Source of the DNA: Streptomyces rubellomurinus
GTDB taxonomy: Bacteria > Actinomycetota > Actinomycetes > Streptomycetales > Streptomycetaceae
Reading direction: 5' to 3'
Assembly: GCF_000961885.1 (NCBI RefSeq)
Contig: NZ_JZKH01000044.1
Location: 1-64,000, forward strand
DNA: 64,000 nucleotides
In this document: one piece after another, positions 1 through 8,080 of the stretch
How the letters are laid out: every line of letters starts with the position of its first letter
Position numbering within the stretch: the first letter of the stretch is position 1
Translations under genes and position numbers: made by a program
The notes under the pieces: generated by a model
Database searches by the model: none
Told to the model about the DNA's origin: nothing
What the model saw: the letters and a program-made list of their open reading frames with translations, nothing else

Positions 1-10
1 TGCTGCGTGA

Positions 11-326
11 GAAGTCGGCCCATTCGACTTTCCACTCCTCGCCGCCCCTTGGGCGCGCGCCGTATGGGGGCCTCCTGCGAGCCGCATTCGCGCGCGGGAA
101 GTCGACAGAGCCCGCACGAGGGGCGATCCCGGGGGAGGCGCACAGGAAGTCGACGGGATCGACTTCCTGCGCGCGCTGATCGGCACGCGGCGCAGCGCGA
201 CCACGTGTTGCGCCGGGAAGTCGCCCTGCTCGCCGGCCCCGTACGAGAAGTCGGCCCGGCCGACTTCCTGCGCAAGGGGGGCGACCCCGGGAAGAGGTGC
301 ACGGGAAGTCGACAGGGCCGACTTCC
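11..326. repeat. cluster of GGAAGTCG-type inverted repeats
   Basis: Four short inverted repeats share the arm (G)GAAGTCG/CGACTTC(C). They lie at 11-32 (imperfect), 143-169 (11-bp arms, 5-nt loop), 247-267 (10-bp arms, 1-nt centre) and 304-326 (8-bp arms). Single half-sites occur at about 98-105 and 216-222. Three of the four are followed by CTGCGC or CTGTGCG, so the flank is conserved too. No plausible gene occupies 1-361; the open frame through it is Arg-rich and looks like a shadow. The cluster lies 3' of the minus-strand exporter gene. It could be a protein-binding array, a processed hairpin series or a dispersed REP-like element; the sequence does not decide. Confidence 0.75.
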
Positions 327-361
327 TGTGCGGGTGGGATCCGGCTGCCGCGTGCATCGGG

Positions 362-2014
362 TCAGGCCGTTGCCGCGTGGAGGGTGGTGTCGGAGAGGGC
401 GGCTCGGTAGGCGGGGTGGGGGAGGAGGTCGGTGTGGGGGGCGAGGGCGCGGAGGCGGCCTGCGTCGAGCCAGGCGACGAGGTCGGCGCGGGCGGCGACG
501 GGGGCGCGGTGGGCGACGATCAGGCGGGTGCGGCCGTGGGTGGCGTGGTCGAGGGCCCGGGTGACCTGGTACTCGGTGGCGAGGTCCAGCCCCGAGGTGG
601 CGTCGTCGAGGACTAGGACCCGGGCGGGCCGGGCCAGCAGTCGGGTGAGGCCGAGGCGTTGCAGTTCGCCGCCGGAGAGCCGGAGTTCGTCGAGCGGGGT
701 GTCCCACCCGGCGGGCAGCCGCCGCAGGAAGCCGTCCGCGCGGGCGGCCGCCGCCTCGGCCTCGCCCGCGCCGGCCAGGGCGTCGCGGACGGTCCGGCCG
801 ACCAGCGCCGGACGGCCGAAGGCGTAGCCGACCGCCTGCCGCAGTTCGGACGGCGCGAGCGCGGCCACCGGGACGCCGTCGATCAGCACCTCGCCCTCGT
901 CGGGGTCGCGCAGCCGCCCGGGCAGTGCGGCGAGCAGCGACTTGCCGGAGCCGGAGCGCCCGACGAGCGCGACCGTACGGCCGCCGGGCACGGTGAGGTC
1001 GAGCGGCCCGAGCAGCACCCGCTCGCCGTCGCGCACCACGACTCCCCGGAACACGACCTCGCCGCGCCCGCCCGCCGGGAGCGCGGCCGTACCGGCGGGG
1101 GACGGCGCCAGCGCCAGCAGTTCGTCCGCCCGGGCCTGCCCGGCCCGCGCGTGCGCCACCCCGACCAGCGCCTCGACCTGCTCGAACAGCCCCGCGCCGA
1201 GCGCCGCCCAGCCGGCCGCCGCGGCGAGCGCGCCGGGGGCGAGGGTGCCGTCCGCGAGCAGTGCCCCGGCGGTGGTGAGCACCAGCACCTCGACCAGGGC
1301 GATCAGCAGGGTGGCCTGCCAGGCGGTGCGGCGCTGCGCCCGCCACAGCGCGTGCCCGGCCGCGGAGAGGTCCGGCAGGGGCGCCAACACCCGTGCGGCT
1401 TCGTGCTGTTCGGCGCCCGCCGCGCGGATGCTGCGCAGCCCGGAGAGCGCGCCGCCGAGCCGGGCAGCGAGCTCGGCCTGGACCTCCTGGTAGCGGGCGA
1501 ACACCGGGCCGGCCTGGCGCAGGAAGAGCCGGATCAGGACCACCCCGGGCACCACGCCGGCGAAGAAGGCGAGCGCCAGCCAGGGCGACAGCAGCGCCAG
1601 CCCGAGGATCGCGCCCGTCGAGGTGAGCAGCGCGGTGGCGGCGCCGAGCAGGGCGGGCAGCCGGCCGCCGGCGTCGCCGGCCGAGCCGAGCAGCCGGGCG
1701 GCGAGGTCCCCGGGGGGTGGTCCGCCGCGCAGGCGGCCGCCGGGGCCGAGGGCGAGCAGGTGGCGGACGAGGCGTCCGCGCAGCTCGGCGGTGGCTTCGG
1801 CGGAGCAGGCCGGACCGGCGGCGGCCGCGACGGCGTTGGCCGCGGCGGCCAGCGCGAGGACGAGGGCGAGCGGCAGGTAGGCGTGGCCGGGCCGGTGGCC
1901 GAGGGCGGCGTCGACGGCTCCGGCGAGGACGGCGGGCAGGGCGAGCGTGGTGGCGGCCTCGACGGGCAGGGCGAGGCCGAGCGCGAGGGTCCAGCCGGTG
2001 GGTCGCCGGGGCAC
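362..2014 (-). CDS. ABC transporter, fused permease/ATPase (lanthipeptide export candidate)
   Basis: A half-transporter of about 550 residues: an N-terminal six-helix exporter domain (Ala/Leu-rich, about residues 10-300) and a C-terminal nucleotide-binding domain. Visible motifs are Walker A (GRSGSGKS), signature (LSGGELQRLGL), Walker B (VLVLDDATSGLD) and H-loop (VAHR). The usual catalytic Glu after Walker B is Asp, a change often seen in one half of heterodimeric exporters. No C39 peptidase domain is present, so leader removal must come from elsewhere. GTG at 2014 is chosen because a GGAG lies 7 nt upstream; the longer frame to 2092 runs through the palindrome. It is the last gene of the lanthipeptide locus, so export of the modified peptide or self-protection is inferred. 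Confidence 0.85.
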   Translation of the reverse strand: MPRRPTGWTLALGLALPVEAATTLALPAVLAGAVDAALGHRPGHAYLPLALVLALAAAANAVAAAAGPACSAEATAELRGRLVRHLLALGPGGRLRGGPPPGDLAARLLGSAGDAGGRLPALLGAATALLTSTGAILGLALLSPWLALAFFAGVVPGVVLIRLFLRQAGPVFARYQEVQAELAARLGGALSGLRSIRAAGAEQHEAARVLAPLPDLSAAGHALWRAQRRTAWQATLLIALVEVLVLTTAGALLADGTLAPGALAAAAGWAALGAGLFEQVEALVGVAHARAGQARADELLALAPSPAGTAALPAGGRGEVVFRGVVVRDGERVLLGPLDLTVPGGRTVALVGRSGSGKSLLAALPGRLRDPDEGEVLIDGVPVAALAPSELRQAVGYAFGRPALVGRTVRDALAGAGEAEAAAARADGFLRRLPAGWDTPLDELRLSGGELQRLGLTRLLARPARVLVLDDATSGLDLATEYQVTRALDHATHGRTRLIVAHRAPVAARADLVAWLDAGRLRALAPHTDLLPHPAYRAALSDTTLHAATA

Positions 2015-2052
2015 GTCGGGGCTCCAAGTCAACGGAGGGCGGGGGCGAAAGC

Positions 2053-2094
2053 GGGTGCCGTTCCCGCCTGTCCGGACAGGCGGGAACGGCACCC
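2053..2094. terminator. 42-bp perfect palindrome between lanA and exporter
   Basis: A 21-bp arm (begins GGGTGCCGTTCCC) is followed directly by its exact complement, so the RNA would fold into a very long hairpin with minimal loop. No U-tract follows. It lies 46 bp after the precursor stop and 39 bp before the exporter start on the minus strand. It could act as a partial terminator or mRNA 3'-end stabiliser that raises precursor over exporter transcript. Confidence 0.75.
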
Positions 2095-2139
2095 GGGGCT
2101 ACTGTGGGTTACTCCTGGTAACTACGAGCTACTGCGCGA

Positions 2140-2283
2140 TCAGCTGTTGGTGAAGATCAGGCAGGTCAGGATGAGACAGGTGTACTGGCAGCCGCTGCCG
2201 TGGCCGGTCAGCTCGACGGACTCGGTCTCCGGCAGGTCCTGCAGCGCCGCGAGGTCGGTCTCGAAGTCCACCATGTTCTCCAT
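2140..2283 (-). CDS. class IV-type lanthipeptide precursor (LanA)
   Basis: A 47-residue peptide read by hand from the minus strand. It begins MENMVDFETDLAALQDL, has PETES at residues 18-22, and ends in a hydrophobic core GSGCQYTCLILTCLIFTNS (29-47). ATG at 2283 has AGGGGAGG 9 nt upstream. The acidic leader with L-Q-x-LPET resembles class III/IV leaders such as that of venezuelin (from memory). The core has Cys32, Cys36 and Cys41, with Thr26, Ser30, Thr35, Thr40, Thr45 and Ser47. Thr26, Ser30 and Thr35 each sit six residues before one of the Cys. It lies between the synthetase/peptidase pair and the exporter. Ring pattern and mature N-terminus are inference. Confidence 0.9.
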   Translation of the reverse strand: MENMVDFETDLAALQDLPETESVELTGHGSGCQYTCLILTCLIFTNS

Positions 2284-2425
2284 GATCGGGTTCCTCCCCT
2301 GGGTTTCGCGCCCGCGGCGATCTGCGTGCGGGCGTGGGGTGTTGCTCCCCGGGCGGCCTCCATCCGCCGCACCGGGGGTGGTGCCCCGGGCCTCGTCGGG
2401 CCCGGGAGTCCGTGGAATGCCGGGA

Positions 2426-4432
2426 TCAGCCCGGCCGGCCGGTGCGCAGGAACGCCGCCAGCAGCTCGTGCAGGACGGCGCCGCCCTCCTCGGCGAGCAC
2501 CTCGTGGCCGGAGCCGGCCGCCTCGACGTACCGGAAGTCCGTGCCCTCGGCCCGGCCGATCCGCAGCAACTCGTGCCGCAGCGACCGGGATTGGCTGACC
2601 GGTACGACCTCGTCCCGGTTGCCGTGCACGACCAGCAGCGGCGCGGTGAGCCGGTGCGCCAGCTGCAGGACGTCGCGCGGGCCGCGGGCGTCGGCGATCG
2701 GCTCGCCGCCGCCGAGCCGGGTGGTCAACGCCCGTACGGGCGGCGCCGCTTCGGCCAGCAGCCGGGCGCCGGACAGGAACGGCGCGACCACCGCGCAGCG
2801 GGCGACCTGCCCGGCCGGCGCGTGCGCGGTCGCCAGCAGGGCCAGGAACGCGCCGTAGCTGACCCCGAACAGGGCCGGCGGCTCCAGCCCGAGCGCCGCC
2901 CGCTGCCCGGCGATGCCGTCCAGCAGGTACAGCACGTCGTCCAGGTCGGGCCCGCCCCAGGCACCGCGGATGGCCAGCGCGTGCGCCACCCCGTAGCCGG
3001 TGGAGCCGCGCTGGTTCGGCGCGACCACGGCCAGGCCCTCGGTGGCCATCCGCTGCAGCGCCGGGTCGAACTCCAGCCGCCAGGCGTCCGCCGGGCCGCC
3101 GTGCAGCGCCAGCACCAGGTGCGGGCTGCTCAGCCAGGCGTCCCCGCCGTACACCACCGCCTCCAACGGGCCTGCCGGGCCAGCGAGTTCGAGGCTCTGC
3201 GCGGGCTGCCAGCGGCCGCCGTCGCCGGGTGGGGTGCTGCCGTCCAGCCGCCAGCCCGCCACCGGCGAGCCGGGCGGCGCGGTACGGGCGGCGGGCGCCC
3301 CGCCGGGCTGCCAGGGCAGCACGGTGTCCCGCCACGGGCCGGGCAACCCCGAGCCCAGCGGCGCGAGTTGGAGTGGCAGTGGCATCGGTCCGGCGGCGGC
3401 CGGGGCCGGACCGTGCGCCAGCAGCGCGTCCACGTCCAGGGTGGCCAGTGCCGCCGGATGGTCGGGCGAGGAGTAGGGCAGTCGCAGCCCCGCCGCGCTC
3501 CAGTGCCCGACCGCGCCGAGCCGCCCGGGCGGCACCGGCAGCCGGTCCAGCCGCCCCACGGCGGGCCGCCACAGGGCCAGCGCGGACCCGGCGCCGTGGT
3601 CGATCTGCAGCGCGACCCGCGGGCCGTCCGCCGCCTGCCGCAGCGCGACCGGCCGCAGGAACATGCCCGTCACGTGCAGGCACTCCGGGAAGCGCAGTGG
3701 CTCCCCGCCGCCGAGCACCCCCCAGCCGAGCCGGTCGGTGCCGGGCGCGTCGCTGCGCACCATCGCGAAGCGGCTGTCCGGGTCGAACAGCACCAGCCGG
3801 TCGTTGCTGCGCTCGCCGATCTCCAGCAACGGGGTGACGACGCCGCTGCGCAGGTCGAGCACCACGCTGCGGACCAGCCCGGCGTTCACCCGGTCCAGCG
3901 CGAGCAGCGCGCCCGCGTGGTCCAGCCAGGCGCCGCCGCCGTGCAGCCCGGGGAACTCGGCGACCCGCTCGGGCTCGCTGCCGTCCGTCCGGATCAGCCA
4001 GGCGGTGGTCGCCGGGCGGGTGTCCGTGCCGAGCGCGACCGCCACCGGCGTGCCCGGCCCGGCGCCGGGCCGGACGGGCAGCGCGATCAGGCGCAGCCCG
4101 GGCATCCGCAGCGTCGCCAACTGCTGCTCCACTGCGGTCGGTTCGCCGTACGAGAGGCGGACCAGGTGGTGCCGCTCGCCGTCGTGCCGGCAGACCAGCA
4201 CCGAGCCGTCCGGCAGTGCGAGCAGCTGCGAGTGCAGTTGCTCGGAACGGTTCCCGGACAGCGGCAGCGCGACCGGCGCGGCCGGCCCGCCGTCCGCCGG
4301 GAGCCGCCAACTCTCCACGTACCAGCCGCCGTCCGCCGCCGAGGCGAGGCAGGCGGCGTGGCTGCCGTCACCGGCGAAGCCGAAGCTCAGCCGGCGCAGC
4401 GCCTGGGTGGTGGTGCCGATGACCACGTTCAC
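2426..4432 (-). CDS. prolyl oligopeptidase family (S9) protease, LanP candidate
   Basis: About 668 residues: an N-terminal beta-propeller-like half and a C-terminal alpha/beta-hydrolase domain. The Ser nucleophile is in GVSYGAF, the oxyanion-side HGG is in ALHGGPADAW, Asp is in HGNRDEVVP and His is in GSGHEV, so the triad is intact. GTG at 4432 overlaps the synthetase TGA by four bases (GTGA), indicating translational coupling. Related POP enzymes (FlaP in class III flavipeptin) remove leaders by cutting after Pro. The only Pro in the precursor here is Pro18 in LPETES, an attractive cleavage site. Role as leader peptidase is inferred from position and family. Confidence 0.88.
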   Translation of the reverse strand: MNVVIGTTTQALRRLSFGFAGDGSHAACLASAADGGWYVESWRLPADGGPAAPVALPLSGNRSEQLHSQLLALPDGSVLVCRHDGERHHLVRLSYGEPTAVEQQLATLRMPGLRLIALPVRPGAGPGTPVAVALGTDTRPATTAWLIRTDGSEPERVAEFPGLHGGGAWLDHAGALLALDRVNAGLVRSVVLDLRSGVVTPLLEIGERSNDRLVLFDPDSRFAMVRSDAPGTDRLGWGVLGGGEPLRFPECLHVTGMFLRPVALRQAADGPRVALQIDHGAGSALALWRPAVGRLDRLPVPPGRLGAVGHWSAAGLRLPYSSPDHPAALATLDVDALLAHGPAPAAAGPMPLPLQLAPLGSGLPGPWRDTVLPWQPGGAPAARTAPPGSPVAGWRLDGSTPPGDGGRWQPAQSLELAGPAGPLEAVVYGGDAWLSSPHLVLALHGGPADAWRLEFDPALQRMATEGLAVVAPNQRGSTGYGVAHALAIRGAWGGPDLDDVLYLLDGIAGQRAALGLEPPALFGVSYGAFLALLATAHAPAGQVARCAVVAPFLSGARLLAEAAPPVRALTTRLGGGEPIADARGPRDVLQLAHRLTAPLLVVHGNRDEVVPVSQSRSLRHELLRIGRAEGTDFRYVEAAGSGHEVLAEEGGAVLHELLAAFLRTGRPG

Positions 4433-7400
4433 GCCTCGCTCACCCCGCTCACCGCGTACGGGACTCGGTCCGCGACGGGCGGCAGCGCGTCCAGCCAGAG
4501 CCGGGGGCCGCCGTGCCGCAGCCGCAGCAGGAAGGCCAGCGCGCCCGCGGTGCCCGTCCCGTAGCCGGCCGCGCAACCGGTGCCGGTCTCGTCGGGCAGC
4601 ACCAGCAGACCGTCCCGCAGGGCCGACCGGGTCGCGACGAGATGGGCCAACTCCTCGGCCCCGGCGCGGAATTCGGGCTCCCCGGTGGCCTCGGCGAGGT
4701 CCAGCAGGTACTCGCCGTCGCCGGCCAGCCCGTGGCAGGCGCTGACCCCGCTGTGCCAGCGCCCGGCCAGCACCGCCCGCCCGGCGGCGCACGCCAGCTC
4801 CCGGACGGTGTCGTCCCCGGTGGCCTGCCAGAGCCGCAGCAGGAAGCTGCCCGCGCCGGACGAGCCGCTGCACCAGTGGGCAAGGCGCACGTGCTCCGGA
4901 TCGCCCGCGCTCTGCGGCCACCAGGCGGCGTCGCCGGGGCCCCGCCGGACGGTCGCGGCGAGCGTCCGCCCGGCCTCGACGGCGCCGGCGAGCAGCGCGT
5001 CGTCCCCGAGCGGGCCGGCGGCGGCCAGCAGGAAGGCGCCCACGCCGGCCGCGCCGTGCGCGAACCCGAGGTGGGTGATCCCGGCGAGCGCGGAGTCGAA
5101 GTCCGCCGGCACCGGCCACACCGTTCCGTACGGCTCGCGGCGGGCGGCGTCGAGCAGGGCGCGGGCGCAGCGGGCCGTGCGGTCCAGGAAGGCGGAGCGC
5201 TCGTGGACCAGGAACTCGTCGGCGGCAAAGCGGAGTTGGGTGAAGCCGGAGCCGGCCGTGCCGTGGCAGACGTCCGGGTTGGGCCAGTCCAGCGGGAGCC
5301 GGCGGGCGAGTCCGGCGGCCCGCCCGGCCAGACCGGCGTCCGCCAGCGCCCGGGCGGCGTCCAGCAGGGCCCAGGCCGCGCCCGCGCGCCCGAAGTGCAG
5401 GCCGGGGAGTATCAGCGGTTCGGCGGCGATCCGGTGTTCGATCCACCCGGCGGCGGTGCGCGCCGTCCGCGCGGCCTCCTCCCGCGCCTCGCCCGGCAGG
5501 CCCTCGGCCACCACCGCCCGCGCCAGCACGGCCAGCACCCCGGCGGCGCCGTGCTGCACGTTGCACGGGTCCGTGCGCTCCCCGGCGGGCACGACCGGCC
5601 AGAGCCGGTCCCGCCGCTCGGGCGTCGCGGTCGCGGCGAGGTGCCGCAGGCCGTCGTGCAGGACGCGGTCGAGGTCGGGGGCGGCGGTGGGGTCGACGGG
5701 CGCGGGGTGCCGACGCGCGGGGCTGGACGGCTTCGCGCCGGACGGTGCGACGGCGGGCCGCGGGCCGTTCGCCCATGCGTCGTCGCCCTGCTCGGCGCCC
5801 GTCCGCGGGCCGCCGGCCGCTGCGCGGCCGCCCGGTTGCGTGTCTCCGCTCCATACATCGCCGCTCCACACACCGCGGGGGCGGAAGGCGCCGGGTCGAG
5901 GCGTGCCGTGGGGGCGCGTGCCGTCGACCCGCGCGCCGCCGTCGACCCGAGCGCCGCCGTCGACCTGCGCGCCGCCCGACCGCGTCGGGGCGTGCCACAG
6001 CGGCGTGACGACGGTCTGGACGACCGCCTGACGGAGCCCGGCAGCCCCACCGCCCAGGGAGGCCCGTACCTGCGCGAACCCCCACCGCTGTTCGGGCGCC
6101 TCCGCCCGCAGCCCGAGGATCGCGGGCGCGAGCCGGCGCGCCGTCTCGCCCGTCCGGGCGGCGAGGGCGAGCCAGCGGCCGAGCCGTTCGGCGACCGGAC
6201 GGGCCCGGGGCAGGTCCTCCGGCAGCAGCGGGTCGTGTCCGGTGGCGAGCAGGAAGAGCAGCCCGCCGAGGGCGTAGCGGTCGACGGCCGGGTCGGCCGT
6301 GCACACGGCGCGCGCGCCGCCGACCGGGCCGAGCCGGCCGGGCCCGTGCTCGGGCGCCCGGTAGCCGGGTGTCCCGGCGGCGCCGACCGTCCGTCCGGCC
6401 TCGGCGGCCAGTTCGAGGTCGACGAGCCGCAGCTGCCCGTCCGGTCGGACCATCACATTGCCGGGGGAGAGGTCGCGCAGCACCAGCCCCTGGGCGTGCA
6501 CCCGCTCGACCAGGTCGACCAGCGCGTGCGCGACCGGCCCGGCCTCGGCCCAGTCGACGTCCGGGCTGCCGTCGCGCCGCAGCCGGGCGGCGACCCAGCC
6601 GCCCAGCGGCTGTCCGGCGATTCGTTCCTGCACCAGGAAGACGGAGTCGTCCTGTTCGACCAGTTCCACCGCGCGCGGCGCCAGCTCCTGCCCGGCCAGC
6701 CGGTCGAGCAGCGCGGCCTCGTGCCGCAGCGCGTGCCGGGCGTCCGTCCCGGCGCGGTCGACCTCGATGTGCGCCCGGGCCTGCTTGACCACCACCTCGG
6801 TGTCGCCGTGGGTGTCGCGCCCGAGGAACACCCCGCCCTTGGCGCCGTGCCGTACGGCGGCGGTCACCGCGTACCGCCCGGCCAGCAGCACCCCGCCGGG
6901 CCGTTGCGCCGGTCGGGCCGCGGCCTCGGCCGGAAGCGTGGGCGCCCCCGCCGCCAGCGGGTCCCGCGCCCAGCCCGGCGCCCGGTACGACCCGCCGCGC
7001 ACGTCCTCGGCCCGCTCCCCGCCCGGCCCGCGCAGCACCGAGCGGTACTCCCCGTCGTTGCCCAGTTCGGCCGGCAGCGCGATGGCGCCGTACCGGTAGT
7101 GCACCCGGCTGCCCGGCCGGTAGGGCCGGTCGGAGAGCACGACGGGCCCGGGCAGGCCGGCCGTCGCCCGGTCGAGCTCGGCGGCGAGCCGCTGGAACTG
7201 CGCCTCGTCGGCCGGGTAGACGGTGATGAACTTGCCCGCCGAACCACGGTCGCTGTTGCGTGAGTTGAGCTCGTGCAGTCGCTCCTGCCGGGCGGCGAAC
7301 TTGAAGGCGCACGGGTCCTGGGCGAGCACCCGGACGACGGCCGCGAGGACGGCCTCGCCCGCCGCCGAGGCCGCGCTCACGTGCAGCTTCCACCCCTGCC

Positions 7401-7611
7401 CGGGCAGGGGTGCGGACGCGGACGGCCTGGCCGTGCACCAGAAGCCCTCGACGGAGACCTTCCAGCCGCCGTCGCCTCCCCGGCCCCCGGCGCCGGCCAG
7501 CGCCGCCCGCGCCACGTCCGGCCACGCCCCGGCCGCACCCGGCCCGTGGCCCACCGATCCCCCGCCGCCGGCCGTACGGAGCGATGTGCCCGCTTCCATC
7601 CGCCACCACAT
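4429..7611 (-). CDS. class IV-type lanthionine synthetase LanL (lyase-kinase-cyclase)
   Basis: About 1,060 residues. An N-terminal phosphoSer/Thr lyase region (about 1-220) includes GWKLHVSA and GKFITVYPAD. It is followed by a Ser/Thr kinase domain (about 230-480; Lys in VVVKQ, VLRDLSPGNVMV, LVDLELA) and a LanC-like cyclase (about 690-1060). The cyclase keeps the zinc set: Cys914 in HWCSG, Cys959-His960 in ACHG, plus His783 in CHG. Class III LanKC enzymes lack these ligands, so class IV is favoured. ATG at 7611 (MWWRMEAG) has GGAG 8 nt upstream; a longer frame to 7764 is possible. It would phosphorylate, eliminate and cyclise the precursor at 2140-2283. A His/Gly/Pro-rich low-complexity linker lies between kinase and cyclase. 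Confidence 0.9.
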   Translation of the reverse strand: MWWRMEAGTSLRTAGGGGSVGHGPGAAGAWPDVARAALAGAGGRGGDGGWKVSVEGFWCTARPSASAPLPGQGWKLHVSAASAAGEAVLAAVVRVLAQDPCAFKFAARQERLHELNSRNSDRGSAGKFITVYPADEAQFQRLAAELDRATAGLPGPVVLSDRPYRPGSRVHYRYGAIALPAELGNDGEYRSVLRGPGGERAEDVRGGSYRAPGWARDPLAAGAPTLPAEAAARPAQRPGGVLLAGRYAVTAAVRHGAKGGVFLGRDTHGDTEVVVKQARAHIEVDRAGTDARHALRHEAALLDRLAGQELAPRAVELVEQDDSVFLVQERIAGQPLGGWVAARLRRDGSPDVDWAEAGPVAHALVDLVERVHAQGLVLRDLSPGNVMVRPDGQLRLVDLELAAEAGRTVGAAGTPGYRAPEHGPGRLGPVGGARAVCTADPAVDRYALGGLLFLLATGHDPLLPEDLPRARPVAERLGRWLALAARTGETARRLAPAILGLRAEAPEQRWGFAQVRASLGGGAAGLRQAVVQTVVTPLWHAPTRSGGAQVDGGARVDGGARVDGTRPHGTPRPGAFRPRGVWSGDVWSGDTQPGGRAAAGGPRTGAEQGDDAWANGPRPAVAPSGAKPSSPARRHPAPVDPTAAPDLDRVLHDGLRHLAATATPERRDRLWPVVPAGERTDPCNVQHGAAGVLAVLARAVVAEGLPGEAREEAARTARTAAGWIEHRIAAEPLILPGLHFGRAGAAWALLDAARALADAGLAGRAAGLARRLPLDWPNPDVCHGTAGSGFTQLRFAADEFLVHERSAFLDRTARCARALLDAARREPYGTVWPVPADFDSALAGITHLGFAHGAAGVGAFLLAAAGPLGDDALLAGAVEAGRTLAATVRRGPGDAAWWPQSAGDPEHVRLAHWCSGSSGAGSFLLRLWQATGDDTVRELACAAGRAVLAGRWHSGVSACHGLAGDGEYLLDLAEATGEPEFRAGAEELAHLVATRSALRDGLLVLPDETGTGCAAGYGTGTAGALAFLLRLRHGGPRLWLDALPPVADRVPYAVSGVSEA

Positions 7612-7782
7612 CCCTTCGTCTCCGCCGCCGGCCCGGGTGCCCACTGCTTCCGGCACCCGGGCGCGCGGCCCGGCCCGATCGGTCTCCTCGGGAGCGGCGA
7701 CGCTCCCCGGCGGGGCCCCGGCACGCCTTCGGCCCTTCGGTGGGGCCGGTGGTGCCTGGGGCAACTCCCGTTCGCAGGACTG

Positions 7783-7812
7783 AAGTTAGTTTCGAAAAAT
7801 CCGGAGGTTCAA
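7783..7812 (-). promoter_or_regulatory. candidate promoter of the lanthipeptide operon
   Basis: On the minus strand TTGAAC is followed after 18 nt by TAACTT, inside the only AT-richer patch (7780-7900) of the 469-bp gap 7612-8080. It lies about 170 nt before the synthetase ATG. The rest of the gap, shared with the divergent Nif3-like gene, shows no other gene or strong repeat. Confidence 0.35.
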
Positions 7813-8080
7813 CACACGGCCACTCCCTTCACTCGTAAGGGTGATACGGGGGCGGTTTCGAATTCGTACGAGGACCGTGCTGTGAGTAACGGGCGCCCGG
7901 CGTGCGGGCGCGCGCGGCCCGCGCACGGCGTCCCGGACGCTCCGCCGGCGCCTCCGCCGCAGGTTGACGCGCATCCGTACGCCCCCGGAACCGGTATCCG
8001 AACGCCCGGCGGAGGGCGAGCGCCGAGTCCCCCGAACGGCCGAGGCCCGACCGGCCCCGCGCGCACGGTAGTCTCGACAG

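Noticed and set aside
11..326. CRISPR array
   Set aside because: The repeats are short and palindromic with uneven spacing and no unique spacers of constant length; no cas genes are near.
7..564. Arg-rich plus-strand open frame across the inverted-repeat cluster
   Set aside because: No ribosome site, composition is almost only Arg/Gly, and it runs into the opposite strand of the ABC gene.
2208..4310. Long open frames on both strands opposite and beside the POP and LanL genes (including plus-strand frame 659-4564 and minus-strand frame up to 7609)
   Set aside because: They are low-complexity Arg/Gly/Pro/Ala shadows of real genes, caused by high GC. Only the part of the 7609 frame below 4432 is real (the POP gene).
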